A DNA stretch of 64,000 nucleotides. Origin: Novosphingobium sp. MD-1. GTDB lineage: Bacteria > Pseudomonadota > Alphaproteobacteria > Sphingomonadales > Sphingomonadaceae. A program made the translations under genes and the position numbers. Under the pieces are notes generated by a model. It was not told the DNA's origin. It saw only the letters and a list, made by a program, of their open reading frames with translations, and did not search any database. The stretch spans positions 372,001-436,000 of the forward strand of contig NZ_BBXA01000033.1 in NCBI RefSeq assembly GCF_001014975.1, given 5' to 3'. How positions within the stretch are numbered: the first letter of the stretch is position 1; every line of letters starts with the position of its first letter. Positions 17,567 to 26,494 of this stretch are shown in pieces.

Positions 17567-17594
17567 ACCCGGTCACCGGCTTTCGCCAGCTGGT

Positions 17595-18677
17595 TCAGCC
17601 GCGCCAGTCGATCGAGGTGCCGTGCGGATGCGCCCGCGCCAGCATGCGCGGGGCACCGTCGCCCGGCCAATAGCGCACGACAAGTTCGTGCAGGTGAATT
17701 TCGCGGTTGGCCTCGAGTGCTATCCACGCCAGCGCCCTCTCCGCCGAAGCGCGCGCACCGGCCGCCTCCATGGCGGCGGTAACGCGCTCCTGCTGGTCGC
17801 CGGGCACATATTGCCAGACGATCGAATGCATCAGCACGCGCGTGGTGCCCGCTGCTTGCGGCCTGGCCAGTTCCGCCTCGACGAAATCGGCGGCGTTCAT
17901 TTTCACCAGATCGGGCGGAGCGGCGCGCGCGGCATCGATGGCCGCTTCCAGCCGCTGGAAACGCTCCGTCATTTCCGGCCAGACGAACGCCTTGAGCCGC
18001 AGCGCCTGCGCCGGGTCTGCCAGATCGACCGGGGCGACGTCGCAGCCGCGCGTGGACGCGATCTCGATGGCGCGCGCCGGCGGTGGCGCGCCCTGCCATA
18101 CGGGGGCGATCCGCAACGCGCCCGGCTTCGGCCCCACGTTCACGCCGCCCAGCGCATAGTGGTAGCGCGACAGCATCAGATTGATCCCGCCGCTCGATCC
18201 GATTTCCAGGCACTGGAAGCGCGGCGGCAGGCCCTGGTCGGCCAGCCACAGCATCGCCGCGACGAAATTGGCGGAGCGCCCTGCCTCGTTGGTCTGCGGC
18301 GGCCCATCGAGCCAGGGCTGAAGGTCCGCGTCATGCGCGGCGATCACCCCCGCGATGATCGCCGCGTCGTCGATGTCCTGCGCCCCGGCGTAGAGTGCGG
18401 CCAGCGCAGGCGCGCGGCCGGACAGGTGCAGCCCATGAAGCGCGCCCGCCACGCGCAACGGCAGCGCATCGGCCAGCGGCGCGCCATCCCACCCGCGAAT
18501 CCGGTCGAGCAGCGGCCCGCGTTCCCCGCGCTCCAGCAATTGCGCCACTGCGGCGCAGACCCGCGCGGTCACCGGCGCGCCGGCATTCAGGCAATAGGCG
18601 ACCTGGTTGGCGAAGGCGGTGGCGATGGCATCCATGCCCGTCGCCTGCATATCGACGAATTCATATTTGCCTGTCAT
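17595..18677 (-). CDS. DUF2332 domain-containing protein
   Basis: A 360-aa DUF2332 protein. It has a methyltransferase-like glycine motif (FQCLEIGSSGGINLML) and later VLMHSIVWQYVP and EIHLHELVVRYWPGD, so a Rossmann-type fold is plausible, but the family has no assigned reaction. I start at the ATG of MTGKYEF because AGGAGAG lies six bases upstream; an upstream ATG would add 12 residues. It is divergent from hisG across about 50 bases. Confidence 0.88.
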   Translation of the reverse strand: MTGKYEFVDMQATGMDAIATAFANQVAYCLNAGAPVTARVCAAVAQLLERGERGPLLDRIRGWDGAPLADALPLRVAGALHGLHLSGRAPALAALYAGAQDIDDAAIIAGVIAAHDADLQPWLDGPPQTNEAGRSANFVAAMLWLADQGLPPRFQCLEIGSSGGINLMLSRYHYALGGVNVGPKPGALRIAPVWQGAPPPARAIEIASTRGCDVAPVDLADPAQALRLKAFVWPEMTERFQRLEAAIDAARAAPPDLVKMNAADFVEAELARPQAAGTTRVLMHSIVWQYVPGDQQERVTAAMEAAGARASAERALAWIALEANREIHLHELVVRYWPGDGAPRMLARAHPHGTSIDWRG

Positions 18678-18727
18678 CGCCAGCTCTCCTTGCCCTTTGC
18701 GCCCGCTCGCCATATGGGCGGCCGGTT

Positions 18728-19411
18728 ATGACTCCAGCCGCACCGACCGCTTCGCAGCTCGTCTTCGCTCTGCCCAAGGGCCGCATCCTCGATGAAGCGT
18801 TGCCCCTGCTCGCGCAAGCCGGGGTGGTGCCCGAGGCGGAGTTCCATGACAAGAACTCCCGCGCGCTGAGCTTCGCGACGAACCAGCCGGACGTGAAGAT
18901 CATCCGCGTCCGCGCCTTCGACGTGGCGACGTTCGTGGCGCATGGCGCCGCGCAGGCCGGCATCGTCGGGTCCGACGTGATCGATGAGTTCGACTATGCC
19001 GATCTTTACGCGCCGGTCGATCTCGATATCGGGCATTGCCGCCTGTCGGTGGCGGAGCCGGTCGCGGTGGACGGCGCCGCCGACGTGGCGCGCGAAAGCC
19101 ATGCCCGCGTCGCCACCAAGTATCCCAACCTCACGCGGCGGCACTTCGAGAAGCTGGGCGTGCAGGCCGAAGTGGTGAAGCTCAACGGCGCGATGGAGCT
19201 GGCGCCCTCGCTGGGGCTGGCCAGCCGCATCGTGGATCTCGTTTCCACCGGCCGCACGCTGAAGGACAACGGCCTTGTCGAAACCAGCCGGATCATGCCG
19301 GTTTCGGCGCGGCTGATCGTCAACCGCGCCGCGCTGAAGACCGACAGCGCCCGGCTGGGCGGCCTGATCGATGCGTTTCGCGCGCTGGTGGCGGAAAGGA
19401 AGGCGGCCTGA
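18728..19411 (+). CDS. hisG: ATP phosphoribosyltransferase, short form (HisG)
   Basis: HisG, first enzyme of histidine synthesis, 227 aa. The length and lack of the C-terminal regulatory domain mark it as the short form (HisG-S), which needs the HisZ regulatory subunit for activity; hisZ is not in this window. Visible: FALPKGRILDEALPLL, GIVGSDVIDEF and the PRPP-binding loop RIVDLVSTGRTLKDNGL. Its stop codon overlaps the hisD start by one base (TGATG). The promoter lies in the short gap with the divergent DUF2332 gene. Confidence 0.95.
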   Translation: MTPAAPTASQLVFALPKGRILDEALPLLAQAGVVPEAEFHDKNSRALSFATNQPDVKIIRVRAFDVATFVAHGAAQAGIVGSDVIDEFDYADLYAPVDLDIGHCRLSVAEPVAVDGAADVARESHARVATKYPNLTRRHFEKLGVQAEVVKLNGAMELAPSLGLASRIVDLVSTGRTLKDNGLVETSRIMPVSARLIVNRAALKTDSARLGGLIDAFRALVAERKAA

Positions 19412-20700
19412 TGCTCCGGCTCAAGTCCAGCGATCCCGATTTCGGCAGGGCCTTCACCCGGCTGGTCAAGGACCGGCGCGAAAGCGACGAGAACGTCGCG
19501 CGCGACGTGCAGACGATCATCGAGGACGTGCGCCTGCGCGGCGATGCGGCGCTGGCCGAATATACCGAGCGGTTCGACAACCACCTGCCCGGCGATGACG
19601 ACTGGCGCATCGCGCCCGAGGCGTGCCGCGACGCGTTCGAGACGCTGGCGCCAGACTTGCGCGCCGCGCTGGAACTGGCCGCCCAGCGCATCCGCACCTA
19701 CCACGAGGCACAACGGCCGCAGGATCGCGACTACGTCGATGATGCCGGCATCCGGCTCGGCGCGAAGTGGCGGGCAGTCGATGGCGCGGGGCTTTACGTG
19801 CCGGGCGGCCGCGCCGCCTATCCATCGTCCCTGCTGATGAACGCCATTCCCGCCAAGGTCGCGGGCGTGGAGCGGCTAGTCATCGCCACGCCCACCCCCA
19901 AGGGCGAGATCAATCCGCTGGTGCTGGCCGCCGCGCACCTTGCCGGGGTGGACGAGGTCTGGCGCGTGGGCGGCGCGCAGGCGATCGCCGCGCTGGCCTA
20001 TGGCACCGGCCGCATCCGGCCCGTGGACGTCATCACCGGCCCCGGCAATGCCTGGGTGGCCGAAGCCAAGCGACAGCTCTACGGCGTGGTCGGGATCGAC
20101 ATGGTGGCCGGCCCATCCGAAATCCTCGTGATCGCCGACGCGAAGAATGATCCGCAGTGGATCGCCGCCGATCTGCTCAGCCAGGCCGAGCACGACCCTG
20201 CCGCGCAATCGATCCTGATTACCGACGATGCGAAGTTCGCCGACATGGTGGCCGACATGGTGGGGGTGGAGATCGCCATGCTGCCCAAGGCCAAGGTCGC
20301 CAAGGCCAGCTGGGACGCGCACGGCGTTATCATCGTCGTCGATTCGCTGGACGAGGCCCCCGCCCTCGCCAATCGCCTTGCCGCCGAACACGTCGAGATC
20401 GCGACTGACGATCCCGAAGCGCTGTTCGCCCAGATTCGCCATGCCGGCTCCGTCTTCCTCGGACGTAACACGCCCGAGGCCATCGGCGATTACGTCGCCG
20501 GCCCCAACCATGTCCTGCCCACCGGGCGCCGCGCGCGCTTCTCGTCGGGCCTTTCTGTTCTGGATTTCATGAAACGCACCAGCTTCATTGCGGTGAGTGA
20601 CGCCGGTCTCGATGCCGTCGGCCACGCCGCCATTCAACTTGCCAACGCCGAAGGGCTGACCGCCCATGCCCGCTCGATCGAACTGAGGCTCGGCATATGA
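19411..20700 (+). CDS. hisD: Histidinol dehydrogenase
   Basis: HisD, 429 aa; oxidises histidinol to histidine in two NAD-dependent steps. Visible: LYVPGGRAAYPSSLLMNAIPAKVAGV, the cofactor region WRVGGAQAIAALAYGT, GPGNAWVAEAKRQLYG, DMVAGPSEILVIAD, and the active-site/zinc block SQAEHDPAAQSIL plus HVEI and PNHVLPTGRRARFSSGLSV. Lies between hisG and nusB with a 1-base and a 4-base overlap, so the three are one transcription unit. Confidence 0.97.
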   Translation: MLRLKSSDPDFGRAFTRLVKDRRESDENVARDVQTIIEDVRLRGDAALAEYTERFDNHLPGDDDWRIAPEACRDAFETLAPDLRAALELAAQRIRTYHEAQRPQDRDYVDDAGIRLGAKWRAVDGAGLYVPGGRAAYPSSLLMNAIPAKVAGVERLVIATPTPKGEINPLVLAAAHLAGVDEVWRVGGAQAIAALAYGTGRIRPVDVITGPGNAWVAEAKRQLYGVVGIDMVAGPSEILVIADAKNDPQWIAADLLSQAEHDPAAQSILITDDAKFADMVADMVGVEIAMLPKAKVAKASWDAHGVIIVVDSLDEAPALANRLAAEHVEIATDDPEALFAQIRHAGSVFLGRNTPEAIGDYVAGPNHVLPTGRRARFSSGLSVLDFMKRTSFIAVSDAGLDAVGHAAIQLANAEGLTAHARSIELRLGI

Positions 20701-21158
20701 CCGTCCGCAACGGCCGCGCGCCGGGCCAGGCCCGTTCCGCCGCTCGCCTGGCGGCGGTGCAGGCGCTTTACCAGCTTGAGATGGAAAAGCCCGAGCTGCG
20801 GCTGCTGCTGGACGAATTCCACCAGCACCGGCTGGGCGCGGAGATCGAGGACGTCGAGTATCTCGCTGCCGACGTGAACTTTTTCGACGATATCGTGAAG
20901 GGCGTGGACGCCCGCCGCGACGAGATCGACGGCCTGCTCACCGCGCGGCTTGCACAGGGCTGGTCGCTCTCGCGGCTGGATCGCACGATGCACCAGGTGC
21001 TGCGCGCCGGCACCTACGAGCTGCTGGCCCGGCGCGACGTGAACGTCGGCACGGTGATCACCGAATACGTCGATGTCGCCCACGCCTTTTTCGAGGAGCG
21101 CGAGGCGAAGTTCGTCAACGGTCTGCTCGATGCCGTGGCGAAAGACGTGCGCCAATAG
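20697..21158 (+). CDS. nusB: Transcription antitermination factor NusB
   Basis: NusB, 153 aa; binds boxA RNA with NusE/S10 and is needed for rRNA antitermination. Visible: SAARLAAVQALYQLEME (helix 1), then LSRLDRTMHQVLRAGTYELL and VNVGTVITEYVDVAHAFF, the family's C-terminal core. Start overlaps the hisD stop by 4 bases. The hisG-hisD-nusB order recurs in sphingomonads. A hairpin lies 12 bases after the stop. Confidence 0.96.
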   Translation: MTVRNGRAPGQARSAARLAAVQALYQLEMEKPELRLLLDEFHQHRLGAEIEDVEYLAADVNFFDDIVKGVDARRDEIDGLLTARLAQGWSLSRLDRTMHQVLRAGTYELLARRDVNVGTVITEYVDVAHAFFEEREAKFVNGLLDAVAKDVRQ

Positions 21159-21169
21159 ACCCGGATGGC

Positions 21170-21202
21170 CCTGTCCTCCTCCCGTTACGGAAGGGGGACA
21201 GG
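21170..21202. terminator. Hairpin between convergent nusB and S-formylglutathione hydrolase gene
   Basis: CCTGTCC (21170-21176) pairs with GGACAGG (21196-21202), extended by an imperfect inner stem and a three-base loop. Position between two convergent stop codons fits a bidirectional terminator; no long T-tract is present on either side. Confidence 0.55.
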
Positions 21203-21212
21203 ATAGCGCGAC

Positions 21213-22064
21213 CTAAAGCCGTTCCGCGTGCCAGCGCACGTGGTCTTCCATGAAGGTGGAAATGAAGTTGTAGCTGTGGTCGTAGCCTGGCTGCATCCGC
21301 AGCGTGAGCGCCACGTCCGCCGCCTTGCAGGCCGCCTCGAACAGTTCGGGCCGAAGCTGTTCGGCGAGGAACTGGTCCGCACCGCCCTGATCAACGAGAA
21401 TGTCGCCCGCCGGACGCCTGCCGTCCTCGACCAGCGCGGTCGCATCGTGCGCGCGCCACGCGGCCCTGTCCTCACCCAGATAGCCGCCCAGCGCCTTGTG
21501 GCCCCACGGCACTTGCCCCGGCGCGACAATCGGCGCGAAGGCCGACAGCGACTTGAACTTGTCCGGATAGGTCAGGCCCAGCGTCAGCGCCCCATGGCCG
21601 CCCATCGAATGCCCGGTAATGCCCATGCGATCGAGATCGACAGGGAAGTTCGCCGCCAGCAGCGCCGGCAGCTCCTCGGCGACGTAATCCCACATCCGGT
21701 AATGCGGCGCGAACGGCGCCTGCGTGGCGTTGACGTAGAAGCCCGCACCCAGCCCGAAATCATAAGCGCCCGCCGGATCGTCGGCCACGCCCTCGCCACG
21801 CGGCGAGGTATCGGGCGCGACAAAGACGATGCCGCGTTCGGCGCAGGCCTTGCGGTATTCGCCCTTGTCGGTGACGTTCGCATGCGTGCAGGTCAGCCCC
21901 GAAAGGTAGATCAACACCGGCAGCTTGGCGCCCGCCCCTGCTTCTGCCTGCGGGGGCAGGAAGACCGAAAAGGTCATTCCCGTCCCCGTCGCGGTCGAAG
22001 CGTGCGCATAGACACCCAGCGTGCCGCCGTACGCCTTGCTCGTCGAAACCGTCTCAAGCGTCAT
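21213..22064 (-). CDS. fghA: S-formylglutathione hydrolase
   Basis: S-formylglutathione hydrolase (esterase D family), 283 aa; releases formate and glutathione in glutathione-dependent formaldehyde oxidation. Visible: LIYLSGLTCTHANVTDKG, PDTSPRGEGVADDP, and nucleophile elbow GHSMGGHGAL with the catalytic serine; the final PGYDHSYNFISTFM holds the catalytic histidine. The partner alcohol/formaldehyde dehydrogenase is not adjacent; instead a VOC protein precedes it, ending 4 bases before this start. Formaldehyde detoxification would be relevant to the sarcosine/betaine demethylation locus at 37.6-43.6 kb. Confidence 0.96.
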   Translation of the reverse strand: MTLETVSTSKAYGGTLGVYAHASTATGTGMTFSVFLPPQAEAGAGAKLPVLIYLSGLTCTHANVTDKGEYRKACAERGIVFVAPDTSPRGEGVADDPAGAYDFGLGAGFYVNATQAPFAPHYRMWDYVAEELPALLAANFPVDLDRMGITGHSMGGHGALTLGLTYPDKFKSLSAFAPIVAPGQVPWGHKALGGYLGEDRAAWRAHDATALVEDGRRPAGDILVDQGGADQFLAEQLRPELFEAACKAADVALTLRMQPGYDHSYNFISTFMEDHVRWHAERL

Positions 22065-22068
22065 CCGG

Positions 22069-22440
22069 TCAGCCCAGAACGTGCAGCGCGCACAGCTTGT
22101 TGCCGTCCGGATCGCGCAGATAGGCGAGATAGTACGGGCTGCCTTCGCGCGGTCCCGGCGGGTCTTCGCACGCCGTGCCGCCATTGGCCACGCCAGCGGC
22201 ATGCCATGCATTCGCCTGGTCCGGCGTCATCCCGAAACCGACGGTCCCGCCGTTGGCGAAGCAGGCAGGCTTCCCATCGATCGGAAGGGTCAGGATGAAG
22301 ATGCCCCCGTTGTGCTGGTAGATGAGCCGGCCCTTGGGGTCGGTCACGCCTTCCGGCCCGCCGAACGCGGCGAACGTGGCGTCGTAGAACTTCTTGGAGC
22401 GGGCAATGTCATTGCTGCCCAACATCACGTGCGTGAACAT
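22069..22440 (-). CDS. VOC (glyoxalase/dioxygenase fold) family protein
   Basis: A 123-aa protein of the vicinal oxygen chelate superfamily. It begins FTHVMLGSNDIARSKKFYDATF and ends YLAYLRDPDGNKLCALH, the paired motifs of the fold, with His4 and the terminal acidic/His region as likely metal ligands. The middle has GGTVGFGMTPDQANAWHAA. Sits 4 bases upstream of the S-formylglutathione hydrolase gene, a common pairing in alphaproteobacteria. Substrate unknown. Confidence 0.9.
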   Translation of the reverse strand: MFTHVMLGSNDIARSKKFYDATFAAFGGPEGVTDPKGRLIYQHNGGIFILTLPIDGKPACFANGGTVGFGMTPDQANAWHAAGVANGGTACEDPPGPREGSPYYLAYLRDPDGNKLCALHVLG

Positions 22441-22516
22441 GCGTATCTCTCCCTTCGCGATAGCCGGAAACGCTTAGAGGGCGTCGGCTCCCGAGGGTCA
22501 AGTGCTCTCTTGCGCC

Positions 22517-22550
22517 CGTCAGTTCAGGCGTCAGTTCAGGCGTCAGTTCT
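22517..22550. repeat. 12-bp tandem repeat spanning the dacB stop codon
   Basis: Two perfect copies of CGTCAGTTCAGG (22517-22528, 22529-22540) plus a partial third copy (22541-22550). Read on the minus strand, each copy contains the TGA that ends the carboxypeptidase gene, in frame, because the unit is a multiple of three. Confidence 0.85.
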
Positions 22551-24009
22551 GGGCCGCGATCAGTTGCACGGCGCGGTCCAGCGCGGGCAAGGCGGATACG
22601 CCATCGGGCACGTCGTTGGCATAGATCGAGAAGATCAGTTCCTGCCCGCTCGCCGCCCGAAGAAAGCCTGAAAGCGCGTTGCTGGCGTTGAGCGAACCGG
22701 TCTTGGCGAAGATCGCACCCTGCAGCGGCGTTGCGGCGAAACGGTTCTTCAGGGTGCCATCCACGCCGCCCACCGGCAGCGTCGCGCGCCATGCCGCGCC
22801 CCAGGGCTGGCCGGCGGCCCAGCGCAACAACAGCACCGTCGCGCGCGGGCTGGCGCGGTTGTAGGTCGACATGCCCGAGCCATCGAAAAAGTCGTAGCCG
22901 GCGCGCGGCACCCCGGCCTGCGCCAGGACGCCGCGCAGCGCGGCGAGCCCGTCGACCACCGATCCGCTTCCCGAAAGCCGGCCGATCCGCCGCAGCAACA
23001 GTTCGGCGTGGAGGTTCTGGCTGTCCTTGTTGATCCGCATCACGTCGGCGGCAAGCGCCGGCGGGGAAAGGCGTGCCAGGAACACGGGTTCCGGCGCCAC
23101 GGGCACAGGCCGGGTGCCGCGCTGGCGGGGATCGTCAAGCGGCGTGGCCGGACGATGGCGCACGCGCACCGTGCCATGCACTTTGACGCCGCGCGCTTCC
23201 AGCAGGGCACGCAACCGGCTGGCGGCATAGTGCGCGGGATCGTCGATCCCGACGCGATAGCGCCACGACGCGCCCGCCGGGATCGCGCCAGCCAGCCGCA
23301 ATTCGTCTCCGTTCGGCGCGCGGTCGAAGGCCAGCGCCCGCGTACCTCCTTCCAGAGTCACGGCTTCGTTGCGCAGGCGATAATAGGGTAGCGTCGCCTG
23401 CGGCGTCTGCCCGCCGGCCGCGCCCTGGACCACCAATTCCAGCGCGTTGTCGTCCAGCGAGAGCGCGGAGATACCGGTGCCGGATTCGGTCACCTGGTTG
23501 TTCCAGCTCATGCCGCTGCTCCAGCGCTCGTCCGGGAACCAGCGATCGTCGCCGATCACGTCACGGACCTTGCGCGTCCGCGCGGCGACCGCATCGGCCA
23601 ACGTGGCGAGGCAATCCTCCGCACAATCGGGCGCGGAAGACAGGCGGGCATCGCCGTGCCCGTAGAGCGCCACGTCGCCGCCCGCTTCCAGCGCCACCGC
23701 CGCGCCACCTTGCGCATCCGGCGCGTCGATGCCCGGCAGCAGGGCATAGGCCGCGATCGTGGTGAACAGCTTGGTGTTGGATGCGGGGATGAAACGCGCG
23801 TCCGGGTTGATCGCCACGATCTCGCGCCCATCCGCCGCCGCAACCAGCAGGCCGAAGCGCGTGCCGGCGGGCGCGGTGGCGAGAACCTGCTCCACCTGAT
23901 CTTGCAAGCTGGCGGCCTGCGCGGGCGGGGGCGCGGCGAAAGCGGCGGGAACCGGGGTAGCGGCGCAGGCCAGCGCGAGGACAAGACACGGCATGCGCGG
24001 GATCATCAT
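22543..24009 (-). CDS. dacB: D-alanyl-D-alanine carboxypeptidase/endopeptidase (PBP4 type)
   Basis: PBP4/DacB family (peptidase S13), 488 aa; trims or cleaves peptidoglycan cross-links in the periplasm. A signal peptide (MMIPRMPCLVLALACAATPVPAAFA, cleaved near 26) is followed by the first motif PASNTKLFTT (SxxK, active-site serine and lysine), then SxN in KDSQNLHAELLL, and the KTG box in AIFAKTGSLNASNALSG. The start could be either of two adjacent ATG codons. The stop codon is in a 12-bp tandem repeat. SulP and this gene are separated by a terminator. Confidence 0.94.
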   Translation of the reverse strand: MMIPRMPCLVLALACAATPVPAAFAAPPPAQAASLQDQVEQVLATAPAGTRFGLLVAAADGREIVAINPDARFIPASNTKLFTTIAAYALLPGIDAPDAQGGAAVALEAGGDVALYGHGDARLSSAPDCAEDCLATLADAVAARTRKVRDVIGDDRWFPDERWSSGMSWNNQVTESGTGISALSLDDNALELVVQGAAGGQTPQATLPYYRLRNEAVTLEGGTRALAFDRAPNGDELRLAGAIPAGASWRYRVGIDDPAHYAASRLRALLEARGVKVHGTVRVRHRPATPLDDPRQRGTRPVPVAPEPVFLARLSPPALAADVMRINKDSQNLHAELLLRRIGRLSGSGSVVDGLAALRGVLAQAGVPRAGYDFFDGSGMSTYNRASPRATVLLLRWAAGQPWGAAWRATLPVGGVDGTLKNRFAATPLQGAIFAKTGSLNASNALSGFLRAASGQELIFSIYANDVPDGVSALPALDRAVQLIAAQN

Positions 24010-24080
24010 GCCATGATGCCCCGCGCTCTGCCGCTTGTCGATGACCTTGAATGCAGCGCGGCACGCGCGGCTGGAACAGA

Positions 24081-24118
24081 CAAAAAGACGGGGCGCGTTC
24101 TCCCGGAACACGCCCCGC
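24081..24118 (-). terminator. Rho-independent terminator of the SulP gene
   Basis: GC-rich stem CGGGGCG (24089-24095) with CGCCCCG (24111-24117) and an inner GTTC/GGAAC pairing, followed on the minus strand by a run of five T residues (24082-24086 as A on plus). Lies 24 bases after the SulP stop and before the dacB start. Wait-free classical terminator layout; it would end transcription entering from... the SulP side is at higher coordinates, so this element lies downstream of it on the minus strand. Confidence 0.75.
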
Positions 24119-24141
24119 AAGCAACTGCCACCACGGGGATT

Positions 24142-25677
24142 TCAGGCGGCGGCAGCGATAAGGCGGCGGATGTCCTCCGAACCTTCGACATGAACCGGCG
24201 CGCCGGTCTTGCGCCGACGGGCAAGCCATTCGCTCATCGTTTCGGCGGTCGTGTGGTCCATGCCCTTCAGGCCATCGAGGTCGAGCCGGACCGGACGGTT
24301 GGCCGGCAGGCGCTCCAGCGCGCCCGTCAGCTTGGTCAGGCTCAGGAACGTGGCCGTGCCTTCCAGCGCGACATGCGATTCATGCTCGTCGTGGCTCTCG
24401 TCCACCTTGAGCTTGAGGTTGCGGCGATAGGGCACCAGTTCGAGCAGCGACATGGCGAGGCCAACCAGAACACCCGTCAGCAGGTCCGTCGCGACCACGA
24501 GCACGAAGGTGACGACCCAGATCGCCGCCGGCAGCAGGCCATGTGCGTGGAACAGGTGGCGCACATGATCGAGGCTCACCAGCTTCCAGCCGGTCACCAC
24601 CAGCACCGCGCCCAGCGCCGCCATCGGCACCTCGCGCAGCAGCCAGGGCAGCAGCGCCACGAAGCCGAGAATCCAGATGCCGTGCAAGACTGTGGACATA
24701 CGGGTCTTCGCGCCGGCCTGCACGTTGGCGGAACTGCGGACGATCACACCGGTCATCGGCAGCGCACCGAACACGCCGCACAGGAAGTTGCCCACGCCCT
24801 GTGCGCGCAGTTCCTTGTTGTAATCGGTGCGCACGCCATCGTGCATCCGGTCGACCGCCGCCGCCGACAGCAGCGTTTCCGCGCTGGCGATGAAGGCGAT
24901 GGCCACCGCGGTGACGATCAGGCCGGGGTTGCCCAGCACGCCGAAGACGCCGGTATCGGGCAAGGCGAACGCGGCCGCGATCGATTCCGGCACCTGGATG
25001 CGCGCCACGTCCAACTGGAAGAAATAGGCGACCAGCGTGGCCGTGACCACGCCCAGCAGCGCCGCCGGCACCAGATTGAGCGAAGCCGGACGCAGCTTTT
25101 CCCAGGCGATCATCACGCCGATGGTGAGCAGGCCGATCATCAGCGCGAATTCGGTGGCGCGCAGGCTCCACGGTTCAAGGCCCAGGACGCGGCCGGGAAT
25201 GGCAGCCAGGTTCTCCATGCCGTTGGACAGCGGCTTGGCGTCGAACAGGATGTGGAACTGCCCGACCACGATCAGCGCGCCGATCCCGGCGAGCATCCCG
25301 TGGACCACCGCCGGCGAAATGGCGCGGAACAACCCGCCCATGCGCACGACGCCCGCCAGGAACTGGACCAGACCCGCGATCACCAGCACGGGCCCCAGCG
25401 CGGACATGCCGTAATCGCGCACGAATTCGAACACGATCACGGCAAGGCCCGCCGCCGGGCCGCTGACCTGCAGGGGCGACCCCGCCAGCATACCCACGCC
25501 GATGCCGCCGATGATCCCGGTCACCAGTCCCTTTTCGGGGGGCACGCCGGATGCGATCGCGATGCCCATGCACAGGGGCATCGCGACCAGGAACACGACG
25601 ATCGACGCGGTGAAATCGCGCGCGATGTGCGCGAACGGCCCCCGCCCCACCGTCTGGCTTTCCGCCATCTGGCTCAT
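24142..25677 (-). CDS. SulP family anion (probable bicarbonate) transporter
   Basis: SulP/SLC26-type transporter, 511 aa. About 10-12 membrane segments begin at DFTASIVVFLVAMPLCMGIAIASGVPPEKGLVTGIIGG, the family's first conserved block. The C-terminal cytoplasmic part (about 420-511) is a STAS-like domain (EGTATFLSLTKLTGALERLP ... VRLDLDGLKGMDHTTAE). The start overlaps the carbonic anhydrase stop by 4 bases, so the two are co-translated. SulP-carbonic anhydrase pairs and fusions are known as likely bicarbonate uptake systems, so bicarbonate is the preferred substrate; sulfate cannot be excluded. Confidence 0.92.
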   Translation of the reverse strand: MSQMAESQTVGRGPFAHIARDFTASIVVFLVAMPLCMGIAIASGVPPEKGLVTGIIGGIGVGMLAGSPLQVSGPAAGLAVIVFEFVRDYGMSALGPVLVIAGLVQFLAGVVRMGGLFRAISPAVVHGMLAGIGALIVVGQFHILFDAKPLSNGMENLAAIPGRVLGLEPWSLRATEFALMIGLLTIGVMIAWEKLRPASLNLVPAALLGVVTATLVAYFFQLDVARIQVPESIAAAFALPDTGVFGVLGNPGLIVTAVAIAFIASAETLLSAAAVDRMHDGVRTDYNKELRAQGVGNFLCGVFGALPMTGVIVRSSANVQAGAKTRMSTVLHGIWILGFVALLPWLLREVPMAALGAVLVVTGWKLVSLDHVRHLFHAHGLLPAAIWVVTFVLVVATDLLTGVLVGLAMSLLELVPYRRNLKLKVDESHDEHESHVALEGTATFLSLTKLTGALERLPANRPVRLDLDGLKGMDHTTAETMSEWLARRRKTGAPVHVEGSEDIRRLIAAAA

Positions 25678-26369
25678 TCGGCAGCCTCCGCCAGCGGGCC
25701 TTCGGCAGAAATGCGGCGCGCGGCCGGCAGGGCGACGGGAAGCGGCTGATCCTCGCGCATCGGCACGAACTGGCCGGTCACGCCGTCCAGCCCCAGCACC
25801 TGACCCGCGTGGATGTCCACGAACCAGCCGTGGAGCGCCATTTCGCCCCGCGCGATCGCGGCGGCGACCGACGGGTGGGTGCGCAAGTGATTGATCTGCG
25901 CGATCACGTTCTCAAGACTCAGCGCGCGCACCCGCTCCGTCCCGTGAAGGTGCGGCGAGCCGGTGCTGACAATGTGCTCCGCGGCCGCGCCGTGGCGCAG
26001 CCAGGCCGCGACGTTGGGCATCCCGTCGAGCATCGAGGGATCGGAGAGCGCCTTCATCGCGCCGCAGTCCGAATGGCCGCAGACGATGATGTCGCTGACG
26101 CCCAGCGCGGCTACGGCATATTCGACGGTCGAGGAAACGCCGCCGTTCATCGTCGCGAACGGGGGAACGATGTTGCCGGCATTGCGGCACACGAACAGTT
26201 CGCCCGGCTCCGCCTGGAGAATATGCTCCGGCACGATGCGCGAATCCGCGCAGGAAATCATCAAGGCCTTGGGTGACTGGCCGTGATGCGCCAGCTTGTG
26301 GAACAGTTCGCCCTTGTCGGGGAACACGGTCTTTTCGAAACTGAAGACCCGGCCGATAAGCTCGTTCAC
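25674..26369 (-). CDS. Beta-carbonic anhydrase
   Basis: Beta-class carbonic anhydrase, 231 aa; interconverts CO2 and bicarbonate. Zinc ligands C40, H99 and C102 and the catalytic dyad D42-R44 (SCADSRI, VCGHSDCGAM) are all present. I place the start at a GTG, with AGGAG six bases upstream (26376-26380 on the plus strand as CTCCT); a longer frame would add 43 unconserved residues. The 4-base overlap with the SulP gene and the kinase gene ending 125 bases upstream suggest one regulated bicarbonate unit. Confidence 0.95.
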   Translation of the reverse strand: MNELIGRVFSFEKTVFPDKGELFHKLAHHGQSPKALMISCADSRIVPEHILQAEPGELFVCRNAGNIVPPFATMNGGVSSTVEYAVAALGVSDIIVCGHSDCGAMKALSDPSMLDGMPNVAAWLRHGAAAEHIVSTGSPHLHGTERVRALSLENVIAQINHLRTHPSVAAAIARGEMALHGWFVDIHAGQVLGLDGVTGQFVPMREDQPLPVALPAARRISAEGPLAEAAE

Positions 26370-26494
26370 GGTCAACTCCTGCAAAACAGAGGATGCCCGG
26401 CTCTTGCACTCCGGGCTTGTCCCCAAGCTAAGCGGGTGGTTTTTCCGTTGTTCCGCAGGACTGTAAGAAATTGTTGCTCCGCAGCAACGGCGGC

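Noticed and set aside
23656..25749. 697-codon plus-strand frame opposite SulP and the carboxypeptidase
   Set aside because: Low-complexity His/Arg/Gln/Asp-rich translation typical of antisense frames in high-GC DNA.
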